Positions 1 to 5,872 of a stretch of DNA of 7,803 nt are shown here, in pieces. Position numbers and translations under genes: made by a program. The notes under the pieces are model-generated. The model made no database searches and was not told the origin of the DNA. It worked only from the letters and a program-made list of their open reading frames with translations. This DNA comes from Thermoplasmatota archaeon (GTDB lineage: Archaea > Thermoplasmatota > JAQUQK01), in contig JAQUQK010000082.1 of NCBI GenBank assembly GCA_028716125.1, positions 1 to 7,803 on the forward strand. The letters run 5' to 3'. Position 1 is the first letter of the stretch. Each line of letters opens with the position of its first letter.

Positions 1-144
1 TTCCAGTCCGGCAACTCGTGGCTTCAAGCAATGCAAATCTTAAAGATGCGCGGCACCGCCCACGACAGGGAGATGCGCCCGTATAAAATCACGGACAAGG
101 GCATAGTGGTCTATCCGACCGAGAACGTGTTCGGGGGACGCTGA
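1..144 (+). CDS. KaiC/RecA-superfamily ATPase, C-terminal fragment (5' end outside window)
   Basis: The reading frame is open from base 1 and stops at TGA 142-144, giving the last 47 residues of a protein that starts upstream. The fragment contains LKMRGTAHD followed by RPYKITDKGI, the usual C-terminal strand and loop of KaiC-family ATPase domains. In that family the K and R of this segment lie at the subunit interface and reach the ATP of the neighbouring subunit. The Walker motifs would lie outside the window. Seen: the KMRGTxHD and ITDKGI motifs. Inferred: a complete KaiC-like ATPase, related to the two ATPases at 1824-3251 but with a more canonical finger segment. It may belong to the same functional cassette, although a T-run after it could separate the transcripts. 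Confidence 0.8.
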   Translation, partial: FQSGNSWLQAMQILKMRGTAHDREMRPYKITDKGIVVYPTENVFGGR

Positions 145-170
145 TGTATGGAAGGGGCGCCAAGCGCATC

Positions 171-182
171 AGTTTTTTCTCT
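171..182 (+). terminator. Possible T-run terminator after the KaiC-family gene
   Basis: A run of six T followed by CTCTT lies about 30 bases after the stop codon at 144, in an 81-base gap between genes. Archaeal RNA polymerase commonly terminates at such U-tracts without needing a hairpin. A weak GCGC-CAA-GCGC pairing lies just upstream, but I give it little weight. No clear TATA box is visible before the gene at 226, so read-through into the next gene is equally possible. Confidence 0.4.
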
Positions 183-225
183 TCGTCCGCATTATCTGCT
201 TTTCAGTTTTGCCTGGAGTGAGTGA

Positions 226-1020
226 ATGGACCTGATACAGCTTGAAAACGTCACGATGGCGCTGGCGCTTGTATTCTATGTAATTGCGATGCTGACCTGG
301 CTTTGGAACCGCAAGAGGATACGCATAGGCTGGCTGCTCTGGTCTAATATGGGGGCAACGCTGGTTTTTGGGATAATGCTCGTCGTTGCCGTGGTTCTCA
401 GCGCGACGGGCATGCCGGAGATTTACTGGGTCGGCCTGACGCTGTTCATATTGATGGTCGCCGTAATGTATATGGGAACCTCGTTCTTCGCGGCACGGTT
501 CTTTAGAACTTCCACTTACTCTATACTGCCTCTCACTATCTTCAAGGCGACGCGGGAGAAACTCGTCTCAATGTACGGCGAAAACCCGGCGGCGCAAATC
601 CTTTATGCGATGGGAAAGGAGATAGGCGCGCAGGAGGGCAGGGCATACATCAAAAACGGGATAATGGACGAGAATTTTGTCAATAGGCGAGGCGTAGGGT
701 CGATACTAGGCTTTCTTGGATTCGGAAAGCTGAAAGTCCTGTCCTTCAATCCGCGGGCCGGCGCAGAACTTGCGCTCTACGATCCGCTGGAATGGTATAA
801 AATGGGCGAAAAAGGCGAAATGAATGGCGGGGACATGACAAGGGGCTTTCTTGCAGGGCTTGGCTCGGTTGTCTATTCAGATATGACGTGCGAGGCCGTG
901 GAAAAGAGGCGGGTTTCGGGCAAGGGCGCGCCAATGTGCGAATACGCTTTGAGCTGGTATCCAAAGCTCAAGCCGGGGGAAATCCATAAAGCCAATGTCG
1001 TAACGGAGGAATTTGCATGA
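226..1020 (+). CDS. Membrane-anchored V4R-like domain protein (paralog 1)
   Basis: 264 residues. The N-terminal third is hydrophobic with three predicted membrane segments at about residues 8-27, 36-59 and 67-90; the rest should be cytoplasmic. The soluble part begins with SMYGENPAA and LYAMGKEIG (about 115-134). It ends with RGFLAGLGSVVYSDM and GAPMCEYAL (about 206-242), which resembles the V4R (4-vinyl reductase-like) small-ligand-binding domain. The V4R first cysteine is absent (Arg228/Arg229 in that region) and the second, Cys238, is present. A GGAG at 215-218 lies seven bases before the ATG and supports this start. The stop overlaps the next start by four bases (ATGA), so the two genes are probably translationally coupled. 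The next gene is a clear paralog. Role inferred: membrane sensor feeding the ATPases downstream. The ligand is unknown, and the domain call rests on motif resemblance. Confidence 0.72.
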   Translation: MDLIQLENVTMALALVFYVIAMLTWLWNRKRIRIGWLLWSNMGATLVFGIMLVVAVVLSATGMPEIYWVGLTLFILMVAVMYMGTSFFAARFFRTSTYSILPLTIFKATREKLVSMYGENPAAQILYAMGKEIGAQEGRAYIKNGIMDENFVNRRGVGSILGFLGFGKLKVLSFNPRAGAELALYDPLEWYKMGEKGEMNGGDMTRGFLAGLGSVVYSDMTCEAVEKRRVSGKGAPMCEYALSWYPKLKPGEIHKANVVTEEFA

Positions 1021-1820
1021 ACGTGATGATAACGACGGACATACTGCTTATTGTGGCCGGCGCGCTGTTTGCGCTTGTAACTATTGTGGTCGTTTCATTA
1101 AGGAATCGGCTAAAGGTCGCGGTTCTCGTCTGGTCATGGCTTGCGTTTTGCTCCATGCTGGCTATCATGTTAATCGCATCTGGAGCGATCGGCCTCCTTT
1201 ATCCTGCTGCTAGTACGGAGGCGGACACGGCGTGGCTCATCCTGGGGATTATATTATGCATTGTGGGCGTCTTTTCGCTGGGCATGATGATAGTAATGAA
1301 GGTGTTTTTGCGGAGCAGCGGTTCCTATGGGATGCTGCCGTTAAGCCTGCTCCCGTCCACTGACCGGCGGATAACGTCCATGTACGGAAACGCGGCGGCA
1401 GGGCACACTCTCTACGCAATTGGCAAGGAAGTCGGAGAAAGGGAATTCTCGAATTATGCAAAAATGAGCATCCTGAAAGGGCAAAAGATGGGATGGGTCA
1501 TATCATTAGTTCTGAATCTGATGGGGCTATGCGATGCGCGCATAACGGACTATAAGAAAAGGGACGGTTTCGCGGCTTATGTCAAGGGTTCGCCTGAGGC
1601 AGTTCTAGCGAAGGGCGAGCGGAAAAAGAGCGCGCCGTCGTGCCATCTGTTGAGAGGAGTTCTTGCAGGATTCGCAAGCGCCGTTTACGATGACATGTAT
1701 GCCGAATGCACCGAAACGGTGTGCGTGTCCGAAGGAAGCGATATTTGCGAGTTTCACGTCCGGTGGTTCGAAAAATTGAAGCAAAGCGAACTCCGCGAGG
1801 AAATCAAAGGGGGGAGCTAG
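1017..1820 (+). CDS. Membrane-anchored V4R-like domain protein (paralog 2)
   Basis: 267 residues with the same plan as the preceding gene: three predicted membrane segments (about 7-28, 33-62 and 71-97), then a soluble domain with SMYGNAAAG and LYAIGKEVG (about 121-140). A C-terminal block runs from RGVLAGFASAVYDDM to DICEFHV (about 213-248). Both V4R-type cysteines are present here, Cys236 and Cys244, with Cys231 close by. In V4R proteins such cysteines may bind metal or stabilise the ligand site, so this copy may keep a function the first copy has lost. A strong GGAGGA at 1005-1010, six bases before the ATG, fixes the start inside the end of the previous gene. The ATPase gene follows after three bases. 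It is a divergent duplicate of its neighbour: motifs are shared but most positions differ. Sensor role inferred. Confidence 0.75.
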   Translation: MNVMITTDILLIVAGALFALVTIVVVSLRNRLKVAVLVWSWLAFCSMLAIMLIASGAIGLLYPAASTEADTAWLILGIILCIVGVFSLGMMIVMKVFLRSSGSYGMLPLSLLPSTDRRITSMYGNAAAGHTLYAIGKEVGEREFSNYAKMSILKGQKMGWVISLVLNLMGLCDARITDYKKRDGFAAYVKGSPEAVLAKGERKKSAPSCHLLRGVLAGFASAVYDDMYAECTETVCVSEGSDICEFHVRWFEKLKQSELREEIKGGS

Positions 1821-1823
1821 GCT

Positions 1824-2522
1824 ATGGCACTCAATAGGCTGGATAAGCTTGTGAAGGGCGGCATACCAAAAAACACGCTTGTGCTGCTGGAGGGGCCCCC
1901 GGGATCCGGCAAGACGACGCTGTGCGGCCAGATTTTAAAAGACGCGCTCGAGAACGGGACGAGGTGCGTATTCGTCACTACGGACAGTTCGCCGTCGCAA
2001 GTGCTGGACCGCATGGCAATATACGGCTGGGACATGAAGGCGCATGCCGAGAAAGGAAACATTCAATTCGTGGATTGCTATTCGTGGCGCATGGGCGAAA
2101 GCGATGCCGTTCCCAATACGCTCCGGGTGGGAAATATCGGGGATTTGTCAGACCTCTCCATAAAGATTAGCGAGGCGCTGAATGCCCTCGGCGAAGGCGG
2201 CGTCGTAGTATTCGATACGCCGTCCACGTTAATGCTTCATTCCCCTCCGCAGGCGATATTGAAGTTCCTTGAAGTTTCCTTTGCAAAACTGAAATCCAGG
2301 AAGGCAACGCTTTTCGTGACTGTGGAAAAGGGAGTTCACGACGAGCAGTTCGCCGCGACCCTGAAATACATGGTGGACGGCGTCATAGAATTGAAGCTGG
2401 ACGAGGAGAAGGGCGCGCTTTCCAACTTCCTGCGCATATTCACGCTAAAGACGGCGACGTCATACGAGCGGAACTGGAACAAAGTCTTGCTTATGCCGGA
2501 AGGCCTCGTCATAGGCGGTTGA
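1824..2522 (+). CDS. KaiC/RAD55-like RecA-superfamily ATPase (paralog 1)
   Basis: 232 residues, a single RecA-type domain. Walker A is GPPGSGKTT at 24-32 and Walker B is VVVFD at 127-131. After the second strand the sequence is FVTTDSSP (50-57). KaiC has VTFEE with its catalytic glutamates at this place, and FlaH-type proteins have a TTE, so Asp54 sits where the glutamate is expected. The motif FVDCYSWR (82-89) is shared with the next gene. The C-terminal finger segment seen as KMRGT in the upstream fragment is reduced to LKTAT (about 208-212). GGGGAG at 1811-1816 precedes the ATG by seven bases. The stop abuts the next start. Known of the family: ATP-dependent oligomeric switches and motors in clock, archaellum and DNA-repair systems. 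Inferred here: a signal-transducing ATPase working with the membrane V4R-like proteins. Recombinase function is less likely given the context. Confidence 0.82.
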   Translation: MALNRLDKLVKGGIPKNTLVLLEGPPGSGKTTLCGQILKDALENGTRCVFVTTDSSPSQVLDRMAIYGWDMKAHAEKGNIQFVDCYSWRMGESDAVPNTLRVGNIGDLSDLSIKISEALNALGEGGVVVFDTPSTLMLHSPPQAILKFLEVSFAKLKSRKATLFVTVEKGVHDEQFAATLKYMVDGVIELKLDEEKGALSNFLRIFTLKTATSYERNWNKVLLMPEGLVIGG

Positions 2523-3251
2523 ATGATTGCCGAAAAACTGCTGGGAGCAAAGAATTTTCCCCCGGGAACAATCGTTATTTCAGGCAAGACAGGAGCCGGA
2601 AAGACGATGCTGGCGTTAAGCATCATGTGCGAAACAATCTTAGAAGGCGGAAATGCCGCAATGATAACGACAGACGCTCCGCCGGATAAACTGATTGAAA
2701 CGTGCAAATCCATCGGATTTGACGCCGCGGGGCCATTGCAGAACGGAACGCTGCACTTCCTGGACTGTTATTCCTGGCGCGTGGGAATGAGCGGGCAAAA
2801 GGAACGCACCGGCATTGAGTCTGTCGGCGGAATGGACAACCTGAACGCGCTGGCAATCAAGGTCGAGGAACTGCTCAAAACAAAACCGAGAGTCGTCGTA
2901 TTCGATTCGGTTTCAACGCTTAACCTGCATTCCGAGGAAAAACCGGTCTTGAGGTTCCTGGAAGTCTTTTCCGGGCGGATAAGGGATATTGGTTCAACCG
3001 CAATCATTATCGTGGAGTTGGGCGTTCAGTCTAACGGTTTTGAAACTATCTTGAATTCGACAAGCGATGGCCGTATCGAAACTAAACTGGATGAAGGAAG
3101 CGGCGAGCTTGTCTGCTGCTTGCGCGTGGCCGCGATGGGAAACACTCGCCACTCGACGAAATGGACGCGGTTTGAGATAACGGACAAGGGAATAGAATTC
3201 AAAGAACCTGACTTTCCTGCCCCGCCATTGCCGGCGTTTTTCTCGCGCTAA
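2523..3251 (+). CDS. KaiC/RAD55-like RecA-superfamily ATPase (paralog 2)
   Basis: 242 residues, a tandem paralog of the preceding ATPase. Walker A is GKTGAGKT at 21-28 and Walker B is VVVFD at 124-128. The block MITTDAPPDKL (47-57) again places Asp51 at the KaiC glutamate position. FLDCYSWR (79-86), STLNLHS (131-137) and DGRIETKLDE (182-191) match FVDCYSWR, STLMLHS and DGVIELKLDE of the other copy. The finger segment is AMGNTRHS, lacking the KMRG pattern, but FEITDKGI (217-224) keeps the KaiC C-terminal strand. The protein ends in a proline-rich tail, PDFPAPPLP (229-237), not seen in the first copy. The ATG starts directly after the previous TGA with only a weak ribosome site (GGCGG upstream), so translation is probably coupled. 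A hetero-oligomer of the two copies is plausible but inferred. Confidence 0.82.
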   Translation: MIAEKLLGAKNFPPGTIVISGKTGAGKTMLALSIMCETILEGGNAAMITTDAPPDKLIETCKSIGFDAAGPLQNGTLHFLDCYSWRVGMSGQKERTGIESVGGMDNLNALAIKVEELLKTKPRVVVFDSVSTLNLHSEEKPVLRFLEVFSGRIRDIGSTAIIIVELGVQSNGFETILNSTSDGRIETKLDEGSGELVCCLRVAAMGNTRHSTKWTRFEITDKGIEFKEPDFPAPPLPAFFSR

Positions 3252-3254
3252 CTA

Positions 3255-3281
3255 TGACAATTGCCTGGATTGCTTGACAAT
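3255..3281 (+). repeat. Direct repeat TGACAAT upstream of the ftsZ promoter
   Basis: TGACAAT occurs at 3255-3261 and again at 3275-3281, twenty bases apart start to start, or about two turns of the helix. The second copy touches the TATA region. This spacing would suit a protein binding two sites on the same DNA face. The region is short and AT-rich, so chance is a real alternative. Confidence 0.3.
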
Positions 3282-3297
3282 ATAACTTATATAACTT
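3280..3297 (+). promoter_or_regulatory. TATA-box promoter of ftsZ-secE, within a perfect tandem repeat
   Basis: TTATATAA at 3287-3294 is a good match to an archaeal TATA box. With the usual 25-27 base spacing, transcription would start at about 3313-3318, giving a leader of about 20 bases before the ftsZ ATG at 3337. The leader contains GTGAT at 3329-3333, which can pair with the far 3' end of 16S rRNA. The TATA box is built from two perfect adjacent copies of ATATAACTT (3280-3288 and 3289-3297). Whether the first copy also acts as a TATA element is unknown. Confidence 0.7.
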
Positions 3298-3336
3298 CAA
3301 AGGATTCAGACACATAATATTGAGAATTGTGATTTT

Positions 3337-4449
3337 ATGAGTTCAGTAGATTCAATGGTCGGAAAGGCCATGGAGCGCGCCGGCGCGAAAGCTGGGCCAA
3401 TCGCAAAGACACAGGACGATGAATCCATAGAAACGGTCCTCAAATCGCTTAAAACCAACATAAAAGTCATCGGCTGCGGAGGCGCAGGCAACAACACCAT
3501 AAATCGCATCGCCGAAGACGGCATCATGGGCGCAGAACTTTACGCAGTAAATACTGATGCCCAGCATCTTCTTAACATAAATGCAGACAGGAAAATACTG
3601 ATTGGAAGGAACATCACCCGCGGGCTTGGCGCAGGGGCGCTTCCGCAGGTTGGCGAGCGCGCCGCCCTTGAAAACGAGATTGAGCTTAAAAGCGCGATGA
3701 AAGGAACGGATCTTGCTTTTATAACGTGCGGCCTTGGCGGCGGAACAGGGACTGGAAGCGCACCGGTCGTCGCGAAGGCTGCAAAGGACAATGGCGCTCT
3801 CGCAATTGCAATAGTCACGCTGCCATTCAAGGTTGAGGGCACAGTAAGACGCGAAAACGCAGAAGCCGGCCTTTCGCGCCTCAAAAACGTCGCGGATACA
3901 GTCATTGTGATTCCAAACGACAAGCTCCTGGAACTTGCCCCGCGTCTCCCACTTAACGCGGCATTCAAGGTCGCGGATGAAATATTGATGAATGCGATAA
4001 AGGGCATTGCAGAAATGATAACAAAGCCGGGGCTTGTGAATCTTGACTTTAACGACCTGCGCACCATAATGAAGCAGGGCGGGGTCGCAATGATTGGCCT
4101 TGGCGAATCGGATAAAGTGGACCGATCCACAGAAGCGGTGCTTTTCGCGCTGAACTCTCCTTTGCTTGATGCGGACGTGAGCAATGCAAACGGGGCGCTT
4201 GTAAACGTGGTCGGTGGAAACGACATGTCGCTTAAAGAAGCGGAAAGCGTAGTCGAGGAAGTCTACAGCAGGATAAGCAAGAACGCGAGGATAATCTGGG
4301 GCGCCACCGTCGATCCGTCAATGGGAAGACTCCTTCGCGTCATGACTGTCATAGTGGGCGTAAAGTCCTCGCAGATAATGGGGCCAAAGCAGCCAACGTA
4401 TGCGCCTGTAAAGAGCAGGAACGGCCAAGGTTTTGACATAATAGTCTAA
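3337..4449 (+). CDS. ftsZ: Cell division protein FtsZ
   Basis: 370 residues, close to the usual length of archaeal FtsZ. It is the tubulin-like GTPase that polymerises into the division ring at mid-cell. The GTP-binding domain runs from VIGCGGAGNNT (44-54) through the tubulin signature GGGTGTGSAP (134-143). The synergy loop NLDFND (235-240) supplies Asn235, Asp237 and Asp240, which complete the active site of the next subunit, so GTPase activity should be intact. TLPFKVEG (161-168) and IPNDKLLEL (192-200) are also typical. About 40 residues precede the globular domain, with AMERAGAKAGPIAK as a likely flexible stretch; the short tail ends GQGFDIIV and could bind partners. It has its own TATA promoter, and secE follows 20 bases downstream, a pairing common in archaea. 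Assignment to FtsZ1 or FtsZ2 is uncertain; the T7-loop and ALNSPLLDAD region resemble methanogen FtsZ1. Confidence 0.97.
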   Translation: MSSVDSMVGKAMERAGAKAGPIAKTQDDESIETVLKSLKTNIKVIGCGGAGNNTINRIAEDGIMGAELYAVNTDAQHLLNINADRKILIGRNITRGLGAGALPQVGERAALENEIELKSAMKGTDLAFITCGLGGGTGTGSAPVVAKAAKDNGALAIAIVTLPFKVEGTVRRENAEAGLSRLKNVADTVIVIPNDKLLELAPRLPLNAAFKVADEILMNAIKGIAEMITKPGLVNLDFNDLRTIMKQGGVAMIGLGESDKVDRSTEAVLFALNSPLLDADVSNANGALVNVVGGNDMSLKEAESVVEEVYSRISKNARIIWGATVDPSMGRLLRVMTVIVGVKSSQIMGPKQPTYAPVKSRNGQGFDIIV

Positions 4450-4469
4450 AGTTTAAACAAGGTGTTGAG

Positions 4470-4688
4470 ATGGGAATAGTAGAGAAATCGTGGGAAACGC
4501 AAAGAAAGCTTAACGAAAAGATCGCCAACATGGGCTCCGGCAAGTACGGGCGCGTCCTTAAGATGGCAACAAAGCCCGAGAAGGACGAATATTACAGGTC
4601 GTGCCTGATAACCGGACTTGGCATACTGCTGATAGGTTGCATCGGGTTCCTTATCTGGCTTACGTTTAAGCTCACCAATCTAAGCTGA
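4470..4688 (+). CDS. secE: Preprotein translocase subunit SecE (Sec61 gamma)
   Basis: 72 residues, within the usual size of archaeal SecE. It is the small clamp subunit of the SecYEG protein-conducting channel in the cytoplasmic membrane. An amphipathic N-terminal helix contains YGRVLKMATKPEKDEY (26-41), matching the conserved pattern of basic helix, Lys-Pro and Glu-Tyr. A single membrane helix follows at about 46-68 with IGCIGFLIWL (55-64), the typical Gly-Phe-Leu/Ile signature. GGTG at 4461-4464 lies five bases before the ATG. The gene sits 20 bases after ftsZ and probably shares its transcript. A T-rich terminator begins directly at the stop. In many archaea nusG and ribosomal protein genes come next; here they do not. 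Confidence 0.93.
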   Translation: MGIVEKSWETQRKLNEKIANMGSGKYGRVLKMATKPEKDEYYRSCLITGLGILLIGCIGFLIWLTFKLTNLS

Positions 4689-4702
4689 TTTTTTTTCTTT
4701 TT
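4689..4702 (+). terminator. T-rich terminator after secE
   Basis: Eight T, one C and five T follow immediately after the secE stop. Further T runs occur at 4724-4728, 4737-4741 and 4751-4754. There is no strong hairpin ahead of the first run. This fits the U-tract terminators of archaeal RNA polymerase, with the later runs as back-up sites, and separates ftsZ-secE from the mevalonate operon. Confidence 0.75.
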
Positions 4703-4752
4703 GGTTTCTAATTTCCGGCTTGTATTTTTGCCTCAATTTTTGGCTTTCGCTT

Positions 4753-4768
4753 TTCGTCGAATGACGAA
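4753..4768 (+). promoter_or_regulatory. Inverted repeat upstream of the HMG-CoA synthase promoter (candidate operator)
   Basis: TTCGTC and GACGAA form perfect 6-base arms around the spacer GAAT. The centre lies about 25 bases upstream of the TATA box. A dimeric HTH protein could bind here, and the HTH gene at the end of this operon is an obvious candidate. The arms could also form a small RNA hairpin belonging to the terminator region. Binding is not shown by the sequence. Confidence 0.4.
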
Positions 4769-4782
4769 TCGGCAATCGTTAC

Positions 4783-4791
4783 ATTTATAAC
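4783..4791 (+). promoter_or_regulatory. TATA-box promoter of the mevalonate operon
   Basis: ATTTATAAC carries a TTTATAA core (4784-4790) typical of archaeal TATA boxes. Transcription would begin at about 4812-4816. The HMG-CoA synthase ATG is at 4819 and no Shine-Dalgarno sequence precedes it. The mRNA is therefore predicted to be leaderless or to have only a few leader bases. Confidence 0.65.
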
Positions 4792-4818
4792 AAATCCAGG
4801 AATACCGCATCCGATGGC

Positions 4819-5871
4819 ATGGAATGCGGAATAGTTTCATACGGAGCATACATACCCAGACATAGGATTTCCGTCAAGGAAATCGCAAGAATATGGAACG
4901 AGGATGGCGATGGCCTCTCGAAGGGACTTAACGTCATCGAGAAGTCCATACCGGGTTTTGACGAAGATACCGCAACGATTTCAGTGGCAGCGGCGCGAAA
5001 CGCGCTTGTGCGATGCTCGGTCAATCCGAAAGACATTGGCGCAGTCTATGTCGGCTCCGAAAGCCATCCTTATGCAGTAAAGCCAACTGGCACAATTCTT
5101 GCAGAGGCGATTGGCGCCACGCCGAACAGCATGGTCGCAGACCTCGAATTTGCCTGCAAGGCAGGAACAGCGGGAATGCAAATGTGCATGGGTCTTGTAA
5201 AGTCTGGAATGATAAAATATGGCCTTGCGGTAGGCGCAGACACTTCACAGGGCGCACCCATGGACCCGCTGGAATACACGGCAAGCGCAGGCGGGGCGGC
5301 ATTCATTATCGGCGCCGAGAACGTCATAGCGAAAATCAACAAGACGCTTTCATTTACAACCGACACACCGGACTTCTGGCGCAGGGAAGGCCAGACATAC
5401 CCCCGCCACGGCGGAAGATTCACCGGGGAACCTGCATATTTCAGGCACATAACGTCGTGCGCAAAGATGCTTTTTGAAGCAGCGGGAACAAAACCAACAG
5501 ATTACCAATATGCGATTTTCCACCAGCCCAATGGCGCTTTCCCAAGCAAAGTCGGAAAGACACTTGGATTTACCCCGGAACAGCTTAAGCCAGGGCTTAT
5601 CGTCCCGTATATCGGCAACACATATTCGGGCGCAGTTCCAGTGGGACTTTCGGCAGTTCTTGATGTTGCAAATCCCGGCGAGCGCATCTTCGTTGTAAGC
5701 TACGGCTCGGGCGCAGGCTCGGACGGATTTGACATTACTGTGACGGATGAAATTCTCAAACTGAGGCGCGACGCCGCACCTTCAGTAAAGCAATACGTTG
5801 ACCGCAAGAAAAACGTGGATTACGCAATTTATGCCAAGATGCGCGGAAAGATAAGGATGGCAGGTGAATAA
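4819..5871 (+). CDS. Hydroxymethylglutaryl-CoA synthase, archaeal type
   Basis: 350 residues, the normal length of archaeal HMG-CoA synthases. The enzyme condenses acetyl-CoA with acetoacetyl-CoA to HMG-CoA, the committed precursor of the mevalonate route to archaeal isoprenoid lipids. The thiolase-fold catalytic triad is visible: Glu81 in VYVGSESHP, Cys113 in DLEFACKAGTAG and His235 in AIFHQPNGAF. The spacing equals that of the bacterial enzyme (Glu79, Cys111, His233 in Staphylococcus aureus). FWRREGQTYPRHGGRFTGEP (186-205) and the glycine-rich VSYGSGAGSDGF (293-304) are family hallmarks. The start at 4819 fits the TATA spacing and the N-terminus MECGIVSYGAYIP; an ATG at 4814 is in another frame and stops after six codons. 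The gene leads an operon with thiolase (1-base gap) and DUF35 protein, whose products form a complex with this enzyme in characterised archaea. Confidence 0.96.
   Translation: MECGIVSYGAYIPRHRISVKEIARIWNEDGDGLSKGLNVIEKSIPGFDEDTATISVAAARNALVRCSVNPKDIGAVYVGSESHPYAVKPTGTILAEAIGATPNSMVADLEFACKAGTAGMQMCMGLVKSGMIKYGLAVGADTSQGAPMDPLEYTASAGGAAFIIGAENVIAKINKTLSFTTDTPDFWRREGQTYPRHGGRFTGEPAYFRHITSCAKMLFEAAGTKPTDYQYAIFHQPNGAFPSKVGKTLGFTPEQLKPGLIVPYIGNTYSGAVPVGLSAVLDVANPGERIFVVSYGSGAGSDGFDITVTDEILKLRRDAAPSVKQYVDRKKNVDYAIYAKMRGKIRMAGE
5862..5867 (+). promoter_or_regulatory. Ribosome binding site that fixes the thiolase start
   Basis: AGGTGA lies at the end of the HMG-CoA synthase gene, five bases before ATG 5873. 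An in-frame GTG at 5864 falls inside this motif and would add only three residues, so ATG 5873 is the better start. Confidence 0.75.
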
Positions 5872-5872
5872 G

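Noticed and set aside
1824..3251. The two ATPases as RadA/RecA recombinases or as archaellum FlaH
   Set aside because: They lack the RadA N-terminal domain and DNA-binding loops, there are no archaellum genes nearby, and the C-terminal ITDKGI pattern and context fit generic KaiC/RAD55-like signalling ATPases better.
3257..3330. ACAATT (3257-3262) and AATTGT (3325-3330) as inverted repeats flanking the ftsZ promoter
   Set aside because: Six-base AT-rich arms more than 60 bases apart are expected by chance in such a region.
3540..4226. A 228-codon open frame on the minus strand inside ftsZ
   Set aside because: It lies wholly within the strongly supported ftsZ gene, its product is low-complexity Ser/Pro/Ala-rich and matches no family, and the length is explained by the codon use of the + strand gene.
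5864..5872. GTG at 5864 as the thiolase start
   Set aside because: The GTG is part of the AGGTGA ribosome site for ATG 5873, and the family's N-terminus begins at MRDVAVIG; the extra three residues have no support.
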